Shown in pieces: positions 1-7,239 of a stretch of DNA of 18,825 bases; within the stretch, counting starts at the first letter, position 1; every line of letters begins with the position of its first letter. Source of the DNA: HXMU1420-2 sp040830545 (GTDB lineage Bacteria > Pseudomonadota > Alphaproteobacteria > Rhodobacterales > Rhodobacteraceae). The translations under genes and the position numbers were made by a program. The stretch spans positions 1 through 18,825 of the forward strand of contig JBFOMB010000056.1 of the NCBI GenBank assembly GCA_040830545.1, in the 5' to 3' direction. The notes beneath the pieces were generated by a model. It did not search any database. It was given only the letters and a program-made list of their open reading frames with translations, and was not told the origin of the DNA.

Positions 1-6
1 ACGCAG

Positions 7-1455
7 ATGTCCTTTACCCTCGCCATCGTGGGCCGTCCCAACGTGGGCAAATCCACCCTGTTCAACCGCCTTGTCGGCAAACGGCTGGCGCTGGTCGATG
101 ACCAGCCGGGCGTGACCCGCGATCTGCGCGAAGGCGAGGCGCGGCTGGGCCCGCTGCGGTTCACGGTCATTGACACGGCAGGTTTGGAACAGGCCACCGA
201 TGACAGCCTGCAGGGTCGTATGCGGCGGCTGACGGAACGGGCGGTCGATATGGCCGATGTCTGCCTCTTCATGATTGACGCCCGCACCGGTGTGACCCCC
301 ACCGACGAAGTGTTTGCCGAAATCCTGCGTCGCCGCGCGGACAACGTGATCCTTGCCGCGAACAAGGCCGAAGGTTCCGCCGCCGACGCGGGCGTGCTGG
401 AGGCATTTGCGCTGGGCCTCGGCGAACCTGTCCCGCTGAGCGCGGAACACGGGCAAGGGCTGGACGATCTGTATTCGCTACTGGCGCCCGTGGCGGAACA
501 ATTCGAAGCCCGCGCAGCTGAGGTTGCGCCGGACACCGACGTGGACTTGCCCGAGGACGGCGCAGAGGGTGAAACACCCGAGCGCACCAAACCCCTGCAA
601 GTCGCCGTGATCGGCCGCCCCAACGCAGGCAAATCTACCCTGATCAACAAGATCATCGGCGAAGACCGCCTGTTGACCGGCCCCGAGGCCGGGATCACCC
701 GCGATGCCGTGTCACTGACGACAACCTGGTCCGGCACCGAAATGCGTATCTGGGATACCGCGGGCATGCGCAAAAAGGCCCGTGTGCAGGAAAAGCTGGA
801 AAAACTCTCGGTTGGTGACGGCCTGCGTGCGGTGAAATTTGCCGAGGTGGTTGTGGTCCTGTTGGATGCGGCCATCCCCTTCGAACAGCAGGATTTGCGG
901 ATCGCGCATCTGGCCGAACGCGAAGGCCGCGCAGTGGTTGTCGCGGTCAACAAATGGGACGTGGAAGAGGACCGGCAGGAAAAGCTGCGAGATCTGAAAG
1001 AAGCGTTCGAACGCTTGCTGCCGCAATTGCGAGGCGCGCCACTGGTCACGATCTCTGCCAAGACGGGCAGGGGGCTCGACCGGCTGCAGGGTGCGATCCT
1101 GCGCGCCTACGAGGTCTGGAACCGCCGTGTGACCACGGCGCAGCTGAACCGCTGGCTGACCGGCATGCTGGAGGCGCACCCGCCCCCTGCACCCCAAGGC
1201 AAGCGGATCAAGCTGCGCTACATGACCCAGGCCAAAACCCGCCCGCCGGGCTTTGTGGTCATGTGCTCGCACCCAGACAAGATGCCCGAAAGCTACACGC
1301 GGTATCTGGTTAACGGACTACGCGCGGATTTCGACATGCCGGGCACCCCGATTCGCCTGACCCTGCGCAGCCAGTCAGACAAAAACCCCTACAAGGGACG
1401 CAAAACCCCCGGACCATCCCGCCTGCGCAAGCATCTGGACAAGCGCTCGCGCTGA
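7..1455 (+). CDS. der: Ribosome biogenesis GTPase Der (EngA)
   Basis: Der is an essential GTPase with two consecutive G domains that acts in maturation of the 50S ribosomal subunit. The 482-residue product has a first P-loop GRPNVGKST at residues 9-17 with DTAG at about 56-59 and NKAE at about 119-122. A second P-loop, GRPNAGKST, lies at about 203-211, with DTAG at 250-253 and NKWD near 317. An acidic linker (about 172-197) separates the domains, as usual in the family. The C-terminal KH-like domain ends in a basic tail rich in Lys and Arg. Length and motif order are those of a complete Der. The start is only six bases from the window edge, so the ribosome binding site is not visible. The second G domain keeps the Der motif GRPNAGKST rather than GRPNVGKST. 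Three hairpins follow the stop codon. Confidence 0.97.
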   Translation: MSFTLAIVGRPNVGKSTLFNRLVGKRLALVDDQPGVTRDLREGEARLGPLRFTVIDTAGLEQATDDSLQGRMRRLTERAVDMADVCLFMIDARTGVTPTDEVFAEILRRRADNVILAANKAEGSAADAGVLEAFALGLGEPVPLSAEHGQGLDDLYSLLAPVAEQFEARAAEVAPDTDVDLPEDGAEGETPERTKPLQVAVIGRPNAGKSTLINKIIGEDRLLTGPEAGITRDAVSLTTTWSGTEMRIWDTAGMRKKARVQEKLEKLSVGDGLRAVKFAEVVVVLLDAAIPFEQQDLRIAHLAEREGRAVVVAVNKWDVEEDRQEKLRDLKEAFERLLPQLRGAPLVTISAKTGRGLDRLQGAILRAYEVWNRRVTTAQLNRWLTGMLEAHPPPAPQGKRIKLRYMTQAKTRPPGFVVMCSHPDKMPESYTRYLVNGLRADFDMPGTPIRLTLRSQSDKNPYKGRKTPGPSRLRKHLDKRSR

Positions 1456-1483
1456 AATCTGCCGAAATCCTGCGCGACGGGGA

Positions 1484-1549
1484 TCGGAATTTTCAAAAAT
1501 TCCGAACCGGAAAAGATCCTTTTCCGAGCGTTTTTGTTGACAAAAACGC
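1484..1549 (+). terminator. Three tandem hairpins downstream of der
   Basis: Three perfect hairpins follow one another 29 bases after the der stop codon. The first is TCGGAATTTT, loop CA, AAAATTCCGA (1484-1505, 10 bp). The second is CGGAAAAG, loop ATC, CTTTTCCG (1508-1526, 8 bp). The third is GCGTTTTTG, loop TTGA, CAAAAACGC (1528-1549, 9 bp). Each arm has an A/T-rich segment next to the loop, so the second half of each stem supplies a T- or A-run in either direction. I infer that the cluster ends or stabilises the der transcript. No single stem has the classical GC stem followed by a long U-tract, so the terminator call is moderate. Confidence 0.6.
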
Positions 1550-1697
1550 CGCCTCATCGCGACCCGCTCACGAAACCGCGAGCGGAGGAGAGAACAGTTG
1601 ATGTGCGGGGCGGTACGACAACCGCTCTTCGCTGGCTATGTGTCTGGCACAGGCCGATTCCATGTTCGATCCGGCCACCCAACGAGGAGCGATTTGA

Positions 1698-2297
1698 ATG
1701 CGTAACCCCATCCGTACCACGCTGACTGCAGCGACCCTTGCCATGACCCTGCCGTTCGCAGCGATGGCGGCCGAGACCTACAAGACCGACCAGGGTCACA
1801 CCGAGGTCATGTTCGGCTGGAGCCATGTGGGCGTGACGAACCAAAGCGGTGAATTCACCAAGGCCGACGGCACACTGGTTCTGGACGAAGCGAACCCGGA
1901 AAACTCGACCCTCGAAGTGACCATCGACACCACGTCGCTGCATTCCGGTTTTGGTCCGTTGGACGATCACCTGAAGAATGACGATTTCTTTGGCGTTGAC
2001 GCGCACCCGACCATCACCTTCAAAAGCACCAAGATCACCCCGACCGGCGAAAAAACCGCTGATGTTACGGGCGATCTGACCATCCGTGGTGTGACCAAGC
2101 CCTTCACCCTGACCACCACGCTGACTCATCTGGGTGACCACCCGCTGGGCGGCGCGGTCGAGTACTACCAGGGCAAATGGGCCGGGTTCGAGGCCACCGG
2201 CGTGATCGAGAACCATCAGGAATTCAACGTCGGCCCGTTCCCGACCGGCCCGATTGCGATCACTATCCGCTCGGAACTGAAAAAAGCGGACGGCTGA
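1698..2297 (+). CDS. Secreted YceI family protein
   Basis: The 199-residue product has an N-terminal signal peptide ending in FAAMA-AE at about residue 24, followed by one YceI domain filling the rest. YceI proteins are lipocalin-like beta barrels in the periplasm that bind isoprenoid or amphiphilic ligands. Sequence features that fit are the opening YKTDQGHTEVMFGWSHVG, the central DDHLKNDDFFGVDAHPTITFKS and the C-terminal pattern ENHQEFNVGPFPTGPIAITI. GAGGAG at 1684-1689 lies eight bases before the ATG and fixes the start. The next gene is a cytochrome b561-YceI fusion in the same direction, so the two probably work together on a lipid-soluble redox carrier. That pairing is inferred from context. 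The 242-base stretch between der and this gene holds the three hairpins and no other visible gene. Confidence 0.93.
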   Translation: MRNPIRTTLTAATLAMTLPFAAMAAETYKTDQGHTEVMFGWSHVGVTNQSGEFTKADGTLVLDEANPENSTLEVTIDTTSLHSGFGPLDDHLKNDDFFGVDAHPTITFKSTKITPTGEKTADVTGDLTIRGVTKPFTLTTTLTHLGDHPLGGAVEYYQGKWAGFEATGVIENHQEFNVGPFPTGPIAITIRSELKKADG

Positions 2298-2310
2298 TCC
2301 ACGTGAATAA

Positions 2311-2339
2311 TTCCCGGTCCCGATAATGGGGCCGGGGAA
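2311..2339 (+). terminator. GC hairpin between yceI and the b561-YceI gene
   Basis: TTCCCGGTCCC at 2311-2321 can pair with GGGGCCGGGGAA at 2328-2339, giving about twelve base pairs with one bulged G, one G-T pair and a six-base loop. It is followed only by CTTG, not by a U-tract. It lies 26 bases before the next ATG. It may reduce read-through between the two genes or mark an mRNA end. Confidence 0.4.
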
Positions 2340-2365
2340 CTTGATCGCACCGGGGCACAGGGCAG

Positions 2366-3568
2366 ATGCTGAACACACGCGAAACCTATGGCCTCGTCGC
2401 GCAGGCGCTGCATTGGGCTACCGCCGCTTTGATCCTCGTGCTGATCCCCATGGGCGTGATCATGCACAACCTGCCGGACCTGACCGAGGCGCAGGCCAGC
2501 GCAAAGTTCGAATTGTACTCCCTGCACAAAACGCTCGGCATGAGCGTGCTTATCATCGCCGTTCTGCGCATTCTATGGACATTGACCCAGACCCATCCCG
2601 CGCCGCTGCATCCGGACCGGCGGCTGGAAACGCTGGCGGCAAAGACGGTACACTGGACACTATACGCCTCCATCATTCTGATGCCCGTCACCGGGTGGTT
2701 GCATCATGCAGCGCTGGATGGTTTTGCCCCGATATGGGGACCGTTCCCGCAATCGGTTGATTTTGTGCCGAAATCCCCGCTGTGGGCCGACCGGTTCGGC
2801 GCTGCGCATGTCACAGTTGCGATAATGCTGGGTGTTTCGATTGCCCTCCATGTGGCTGGCGCGCTCAAACACGCGATCATCGATCGCGATGGCACGCTCC
2901 GGCGCATGGTGCCGGGGCAGGGTGGACCGGATGATGTGCCTGCGGGGCACAGCCGGGACGGCGCAATAGCCATTGTGCTGGCGGCTTTGGCCGTTGTTGC
3001 AGCCCTGGCTGGCGCCGCAGTCATGACGGCCCCAATGCAAAATGACGTGCAGACCGCCACCGACTCCGAAACGCCCGTTGGCGGATGGCAGGTTGACCCT
3101 GAAAACAGCCGGATCGAGATCACAGTCACGCAATCCGGCACTGCAGTGCAGGGCAGCTTCACCGTCTGGACAGCCGCCATCCTGTTTGACCCCGACGCGC
3201 CCGAAGCTGCCGATATCACCGTCACGATAGACACCGGCAGCCTCAGCCTGGGCGGTGTCACCGACCGCGCCAAGTCACCCGAATTCCTGGATGCCGCGAT
3301 GTTTCCACAGGCGACCTACACCATCTCTTCGGCCACTCGGACCGGCGATGGCCAGTTCGAGGCACAGGGTGACCTGACCCTGCATGGTGTCACCGCGCCC
3401 CTGCCACTGGCCTTTGATCTTCGTATCGAAGACGACCGTGCATTTGTCACCGGCACCACCCAACTCAACCGCGTGGACTATGGCGTCGGGGCCGAAGCGT
3501 TCCCCAACGACTCCATCGTCGCCTTCCCGGTCGACATCCGCATCACACTGCAAGCAGACCGGCAATAA
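2366..3568 (+). CDS. Cytochrome b561-YceI fusion protein
   Basis: The 400-residue protein joins two domains. Residues 1 to about 182 form a bacterial cytochrome b561 (CybB-like) with four membrane helices. The likely heme-ligand histidines are H16 (ALHWATA), H54 (SLHKTLG), H148 (AAHVTVA) and H162 (ALHVAGAL). A fifth hydrophobic helix at about 199-222 carries the chain across the membrane again. Residues about 239-398 form a YceI lipocalin-like domain, with WQVDPENSRIEITVTQSG at its start and the VTAPLPLAF strand typical of the family. Known b561 proteins exchange electrons with quinones. YceI domains bind isoprenoid chains. I infer that the fusion handles a quinone-like carrier at the outer face of the inner membrane. 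The ATG has only a weak ribosome binding site. A single-domain YceI gene lies just upstream. Confidence 0.9.
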   Translation: MLNTRETYGLVAQALHWATAALILVLIPMGVIMHNLPDLTEAQASAKFELYSLHKTLGMSVLIIAVLRILWTLTQTHPAPLHPDRRLETLAAKTVHWTLYASIILMPVTGWLHHAALDGFAPIWGPFPQSVDFVPKSPLWADRFGAAHVTVAIMLGVSIALHVAGALKHAIIDRDGTLRRMVPGQGGPDDVPAGHSRDGAIAIVLAALAVVAALAGAAVMTAPMQNDVQTATDSETPVGGWQVDPENSRIEITVTQSGTAVQGSFTVWTAAILFDPDAPEAADITVTIDTGSLSLGGVTDRAKSPEFLDAAMFPQATYTISSATRTGDGQFEAQGDLTLHGVTAPLPLAFDLRIEDDRAFVTGTTQLNRVDYGVGAEAFPNDSIVAFPVDIRITLQADRQ

Positions 3569-3613
3569 CCCGTAGCCGCAGAACGGGTCGCAGCCAAAAG
3601 ATGCCGGTCCGGG

Positions 3614-3641
3614 TTGCCGCAGCGCGTCAATCATATTAAAT
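3614..3641 (+). promoter_or_regulatory. Possible promoter upstream of the desaturase
   Basis: This short AT-rich island in an otherwise GC-rich gap contains TTGCCG and, sixteen bases later, TTAAAT. It lies about 50 bases before the desaturase start. The match to a sigma-70-type promoter is loose, and no start-site data exist in the sequence. Confidence 0.25.
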
Positions 3642-3690
3642 AACAAACCGTTAACCTTCCAAGTCGCGGTGTGGAGCGGGGGGATCACCG

Positions 3691-4683
3691 GTGGATATCA
3701 GAGCGCATACGCGAGCCTATGCCAAACAGGACAACCGTCTGGCATCGCTCAACTTTTTCGGAACTTTTGTCGTCTATTTCACCTCGCTTACGCTCGGTAT
3801 CGTCTTTGTGAACACCTGGTGGGTGCTTCTGCTGATGTGCGTGATCCACGCGTTTTCAGCCGTCCGCCTCTACGTGTTGCAGCATGATTGCGGGCACCAT
3901 TCGCTGTTCGAAACCCGCCGCCAGAACGAATTCGCAGGCGAGGTGCTGTCGCCCTTCACCTTTGCGCCGTTCGAGGTGATGAAGCAGAATCACAACCTGC
4001 ATCACGGGCATCTGGGCAATCTGGATCATCGTGACACGACCGAAATCTACACGATGACCGTGCGGGAATGGAACGCGGCGGGCTTCTGGGAGAGGCTGCA
4101 CTATCGGCTCTACCGCAATCCTTTTGTGCTGATCCCGGTCGGGGCGCTCTACACCTATTTCATCCGCTACCGCTGGCCCAAGAACACGGTGCGGTTCGGG
4201 TGGCGGGCGGTCCTGCTGCACAACCTGTCGATTGCCGTGGCTCTGGGCGTGCTCTACGCACTGGCGGGATGGACCGGCATCTGGGTCTGGCTGGGCGCGT
4301 CCCTGCTGGGGGGGATGCTGGGCGTGTTCCTTGTCTACCTGCAGCACAATTTCGAAGACACCTACTGGGATCGACGCCCGGACCTGGACCCACAACTGGC
4401 GGCGCTTCAGGGTTCGTCCTGCCTGGACTTCGGCGCGTGGTTTGACCATGCGGTGGCCTGCATCACGCTGCATGACATCCACCACTTCAACGCGCGCATC
4501 CCCAGCTATCGCCTGCGCGCGTGTCACTACTCGATCCCCGACGAATACGCCCCGCGCCGGATCAAGTTCCCTGAAGCTGTGGCCGCCCTGCGGCTGAAGC
4601 TGTGGGATGAAGAAGAGAAGCGGTTGGTCCCGTTCCCCAAACAGGAACAAACCGCAGGCACTGCAGCGCTCGGGGCAGGTTGA
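3691..4683 (+). CDS. Membrane fatty acid desaturase
   Basis: The 330-residue protein belongs to the membrane-bound di-iron fatty acid desaturase family, which introduces double bonds into acyl chains. The three histidine boxes are visible: HDCGHH at 65-70, HNLHH at 101-105 and HDIHH at 261-265. An additional H219 lies in LQHNFEDTYW. Hydrophobic segments at about 22-57, 145-160 and 172-217 fit four to six membrane passes. The start is GTG at 3691, supported by a GGAGCGGGGGGA purine stretch just before it and by the lack of an in-frame ATG nearby. The substrate position cannot be read from the sequence. The family resembles the Pfam FA_desaturase group related to bacterial beta-carotene-type and acyl-lipid desaturases. 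It follows the b561-YceI gene by 122 bases, so it may be transcribed separately. A REP pair follows the stop codon. Confidence 0.9.
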   Translation: MDIRAHTRAYAKQDNRLASLNFFGTFVVYFTSLTLGIVFVNTWWVLLLMCVIHAFSAVRLYVLQHDCGHHSLFETRRQNEFAGEVLSPFTFAPFEVMKQNHNLHHGHLGNLDHRDTTEIYTMTVREWNAAGFWERLHYRLYRNPFVLIPVGALYTYFIRYRWPKNTVRFGWRAVLLHNLSIAVALGVLYALAGWTGIWVWLGASLLGGMLGVFLVYLQHNFEDTYWDRRPDLDPQLAALQGSSCLDFGAWFDHAVACITLHDIHHFNARIPSYRLRACHYSIPDEYAPRRIKFPEAVAALRLKLWDEEEKRLVPFPKQEQTAGTAALGAG

Positions 4684-4708
4684 ACGCAACACCAGCACTG
4701 CCACGACC

Positions 4709-4776
4709 GCAGCCCCGGACCTGAACCGGGGCCTCTCCCGCATGGCGATCCGAGGTCCCGGGTCAAGCCCGGGACT
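4709..4776. repeat. REP-like palindrome pair (BIME-like)
   Basis: Module A is CCCCGG-ACCTGAA-CCGGGG (4713-4731) followed by CCTC. Module B is GTCCCGGG-TCAAG-CCCGGGAC (4755-4775). The two modules lie in opposite sense with 20 bases between them, 26 bases after the desaturase stop. The same two modules recur elsewhere in the window. The placement fits an mRNA 3' end stabiliser or an anti-read-through element. Confidence 0.8.
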
Positions 4777-4830
4777 ACGCCAGCGTCAAACGCGCCAATT
4801 TTCCTCGGGTTGCAGCCGTGTCACCGACGG

Positions 4831-4876
4831 TTTGCAATTTTTGTATATACATTCAATATGCATTCGATGTAAGCTA
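4831..4876 (+). promoter_or_regulatory. AT-rich promoter region with 11-base direct repeats
   Basis: This island is strongly AT-rich against a GC-rich background. It contains TTGCAA at 4832-4837 as a possible -35 box and the palindrome GTATATAC at 4843-4850. It also has two adjacent near-identical units, CATTCAATATG (4850-4860) and CATTCGATGTA (4861-4871), which match at eight of eleven bases. Read as a dyad, ACATTCAAT and ATTCGATGT pair at seven of nine positions. A regulated promoter for the Lys-rich gene 30 bases further on is the simplest reading. Confidence 0.4.
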
Positions 4877-4904
4877 TTGTGAAACTGGAAAAGGAGGGGC
4901 CAAA

Positions 4905-5327
4905 ATGGCAGAGCTAACGGATGTGCACGGGGTCGGACCGGCGATGGGCCGTGCCTTGGTTGAACACGGTGTCAACAGTGTCGAGGCGCTGGCCGACGCC
5001 AAGGTCGGCGACCTGTTGGTGGTCACCGGGGTCGGCGCTGCAACTGCGCCACGCCTGATTGCGGCCGCAAAGGCCTTGATGGTGGCCGCGCAAGCCGTGG
5101 CAGAGGCCAGCGTGGCCGCAGAACCGGCCGCGCCCCCGGCCAAGGCAGAAAAAAAGGCAAAGCCGGCAAAGAAAGCCAAAAAGGCCAAGTCCAAAGACAA
5201 GAAACCCAAGAAGAAAGACAAGAAGAAAGAAAAGGCCAAGAAGCCGGCCAAGAAGGACAAGAAAGAAAAGAAGTCGAAATCGGCAAAGCCCGACAAGAAG
5301 AAGAAAAAGGGAAAGAAATCCAAGTAG
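4905..5327 (+). CDS. Helix-hairpin-helix protein with Lys-rich tail
   Basis: The 140-residue protein has two parts. Residues 1-60 carry two helix-hairpin-helix motifs, VHGVGPAMGRALVEHG at 7-22 and VTGVGAATAPRLIAAAKAL at 40-58. Such motifs bind the DNA backbone without sequence specificity. Residues 61-79 are Ala-rich. Residues 80-140 contain 37 lysines out of 61, without aromatic residues, which resembles histone H1 tails. I infer a nucleoid-associated or nucleic-acid-binding protein. A role on RNA or polyanions is also possible. AAGGAGG at 4891-4897 is a near-perfect ribosome binding site eight bases before the ATG and rules out the longer in-frame start. The lysine codons are a mix of AAG and AAA, so the low-complexity tail is not a simple DNA repeat. 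The gene looks monocistronic. Confidence 0.85.
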   Translation: MAELTDVHGVGPAMGRALVEHGVNSVEALADAKVGDLLVVTGVGAATAPRLIAAAKALMVAAQAVAEASVAAEPAAPPAKAEKKAKPAKKAKKAKSKDKKPKKKDKKKEKAKKPAKKDKKEKKSKSAKPDKKKKKGKKSK

Positions 5328-5530
5328 AGCGAAAGCCGACCCGTTATTGGCGTTCCGGGTGCTACCCGACTCACCTGTAATACGATTGACCTGAAAACGG
5401 CAAAGGGGCAGCAGATCGATCATATCTCGAGCCAGGTCGGAACCGGTTTGGCAAACCCCGAAGGTTTTGACACACTTGATTTCTACCAGCGCAGGATGGT
5501 TCAGGCATTCTGGGCATTTCTCCGGCCTCC

Positions 5531-5556
5531 GCAGCCCCGGACGTGATCCCGGGCCT
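5531..5556. repeat. REP-like palindrome, single module
   Basis: This is a lone copy of module A, with CCCCGG and a GTGAT-type loop before CCCGGGCCTC. It lies in the 288-base gap between two convergent genes. The rest of that gap shows no open frame with family features and no clear U-tract terminator. The element may mark the mRNA ends of both genes. Confidence 0.7.
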
Positions 5557-5615
5557 CACAACACGGCATCCCCAGTGTCAGGCGCCAAGGGGCACAGGGG
5601 TTTTGCGGAGCCCCA

Positions 5616-6293
5616 TCAGGTGCAAATGCCTTCGATTTTGGCGTCTTTCCACGGAATCCAAACATCGCTGGTCCGACGTTTGGGCAGGTCCGACACCGGC
5701 ATCACCGCCGCCAACAGGTTGTGCAACCGCTCGGTCCTCGGGGCGGTCGGGTCCAACGCTCGGCAGCAGACATACTCCTCGACAATCGCGCCTTGCTGTT
5801 CGTATCCGAATTCCAGGAAATTGCGCGTGTCATCGGGGTCGAACAGGTACGGGTCTTCGGCCGAATGCTCTGCCGCTGCCTTCAAAGGGTGATATTTGGT
5901 CAGCTTTCGGTTCTGCCATTGCCACACGTGAGTCGCCTCATGGGCCAGCAACATGGCCGCTGACAGGTTGATCCGATCAGGAAAGTCCGGGACATAGTCG
6001 TCCAGATACCAATCCTCGGCCAGGTACACCCGGTTGAAAATGGTCACACCCGCGGGACTGACCGTCACGATTTCACGCTTCACCGGTGGCACGATCCGTT
6101 CACGGCAGGTCACACGCGGGCGCGGCTTGCGCTCAAACGTAACATCCCCGACCAACGCGCCATCCACCAGACGCAGGCGGGACTGGTCCAGCGCATCCCC
6201 ATGGATCGATTGCAAAAACGCGCTTTCAGCATCGGTCAGCGGGCGACCGCAACCTGTCACAAACAGCAGGATCAGGAAAACTCGAAACAGCAT
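5616..6293 (-). CDS. Lipoprotein with HExxH metalloprotease-like motif
   Basis: The 225-residue protein starts with a short hydrophobic leader and the lipobox-like FVTGC, with the lipidated Cys at residue 15. It is therefore probably an outer-membrane or periplasmic lipoprotein. HEATH at 118-122 within LLAHEATHVWQW is an HExxH zinc motif. Downstream acidic residues in YEQQGAIVEEY (164-174) could supply a third ligand as in gluzincins. Three further Cys at 63, 176 and 177 could form disulfides. I do not recognise a named family. The domain resembles DUF4157-like putative metallopeptidases in the arrangement of the HEATH helix, but this is only a pattern match. The ATG lacks a convincing ribosome binding site. 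It is separated from the Tag-like gene upstream by tandem hairpins, so it probably has its own promoter. Confidence 0.75.
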   Translation of the reverse strand: MLFRVFLILLFVTGCGRPLTDAESAFLQSIHGDALDQSRLRLVDGALVGDVTFERKPRPRVTCRERIVPPVKREIVTVSPAGVTIFNRVYLAEDWYLDDYVPDFPDRINLSAAMLLAHEATHVWQWQNRKLTKYHPLKAAAEHSAEDPYLFDPDDTRNFLEFGYEQQGAIVEEYVCCRALDPTAPRTERLHNLLAAVMPVSDLPKRRTSDVWIPWKDAKIEGICT

Positions 6294-6408
6294 GAGGCGG
6301 ACGTTAACGCATCACGCGAAAAACGCGATACGCTTCGGATCACGGGTGGCAAAAATATGTTGATCGTGGGCGGTTTCGCGATTTCTCGGGACATCGCCGC
6401 GCACGGTG

Positions 6409-6453
6409 GCAAGAATTTTCCAAAATTCTTGCAAGGCTTTTGCAAAAGCCTTG
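6409..6453 (-). terminator. Two tandem AT-cored hairpins downstream of the Tag-like gene
   Basis: GCAAGAATTTT-CC-AAAATTCTTGC (6409-6432) is an 11-bp stem with a two-base loop. It shares its last base with a 22-bp perfect palindrome (6432-6453), whose halves are CAAGGCTTTTG and CAAAAGCCTTG. The cluster begins 25 bases past the glycosylase-like stop. It resembles the triple hairpin behind der in having a 5'-GAATTTT core followed by a second stem with an internal T/A run. I infer termination or 3'-end protection. Confidence 0.55.
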
Positions 6454-6477
6454 TTTCGTCCAGCCGCGCGGCCCCGG

Positions 6478-7140
6478 TCAGACACTCATCGCCAGCACGC
6501 GGCTGACCTCGGTCAAGGAGCGGCCCGATTGGTCCATCCAGGTGTTGAACGCGCCCTGCACGGCCTTCATTGCGGATTTCGACGTGGCAGGCTTGTCTAT
6601 CACACCTTCGGCCACCAACCGCGCGGTCACATCGCGCGACAAGATGAAACTGTCCCGCCCGGCAAATCGCATGGCATATTGTGCTGTCGTGCCACCCAGC
6701 CGCGACCCCCGTGATTTCAGCAGCGCCAGAAGCCCGATGAAATCCTCTGACGGCCATCCGCCCAGAACCTGACCCGCACCGCCCTCAACCCGCAACTCGG
6801 TCAGGAACACGGCGTTGTCGCGCACAGCGTTGATCTTGGTCCCGTTGCGCACGATTCGCGTGTCCTGCAGCAGGGCGTCAAACTTCTCGTCATCCATCAT
6901 CGCGCAGCGGTCCGGGTTGAACCCGTCGAAGGCGATTTCGAACCCATCCCACTTGTTTTCAATGACCTTCCAATTGAACCCGGCCTGAAAGATCGACTTG
7001 GTCAGGATAGACAGCCAGCGGTCCTCGGGCATCTGCGCAAGCTCTGCGGTGGGGGTAGGCCGCATCAGTTTGGCGTCCAACGCCTCAGCCCCGCCATGCC
7101 GCCCGGCGGCGATACTGAACAGCTCGTCAAAATGCAGCAT
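6478..7140 (-). CDS. Tag-like DNA-3-methyladenine glycosylase I family protein
   Basis: The 220-residue protein matches the Tag fold of base-excision glycosylases. Recognisable segments are IFQAGFNWKVIENKWDGFEIAF (with W57, the counterpart of E. coli W46), the FNPDRCAMMDDEKFDALLQDTRIVRNGTKI block and the C-terminal GSRLGGTTAQYAMRF. In E. coli Tag, Glu38 helps bind 3-methyladenine; here the aligned position is Ser49. The zinc-snap Cys/His residues of E. coli Tag at both termini also have no counterparts. This may be a divergent subfamily with altered or other substrate choice, or one that lost catalysis. The alignment is by eye. The start at 7140 is chosen because GGGAGGG lies eight bases before the ATG. 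A longer in-frame extension has no such site. It follows the thioesterase gene by 99 bases in the same direction. Confidence 0.85.
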   Translation of the reverse strand: MLHFDELFSIAAGRHGGAEALDAKLMRPTPTAELAQMPEDRWLSILTKSIFQAGFNWKVIENKWDGFEIAFDGFNPDRCAMMDDEKFDALLQDTRIVRNGTKINAVRDNAVFLTELRVEGGAGQVLGGWPSEDFIGLLALLKSRGSRLGGTTAQYAMRFAGRDSFILSRDVTARLVAEGVIDKPATSKSAMKAVQGAFNTWMDQSGRSLTEVSRVLAMSV

Positions 7141-7239
7141 GAAGTGACCCTCCCGAAACGGCGTTTCCGATTTGTTCTCAATTGCCCGCTCAATGCAAGG
7201 ACAATTTGCGAAACGCCCTGTCACAGGGGTGAGACAGAG

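Noticed and set aside
1554..2378. 274-residue minus-strand frame opposite yceI
   Set aside because: The YceI reading has a signal peptide, ribosome binding site and family motifs; the opposite frame has none.
3856..4743. 295-residue minus-strand frame opposite the desaturase
   Set aside because: It is antisense to a gene with all three His boxes and has no domain or ribosome binding site.
4709..4776. REP pair read as a classical Rho-independent terminator
   Set aside because: The stems are GC-rich but no U-tract follows, and the same sequence recurs at unrelated gene ends, so it is listed as a repeat.
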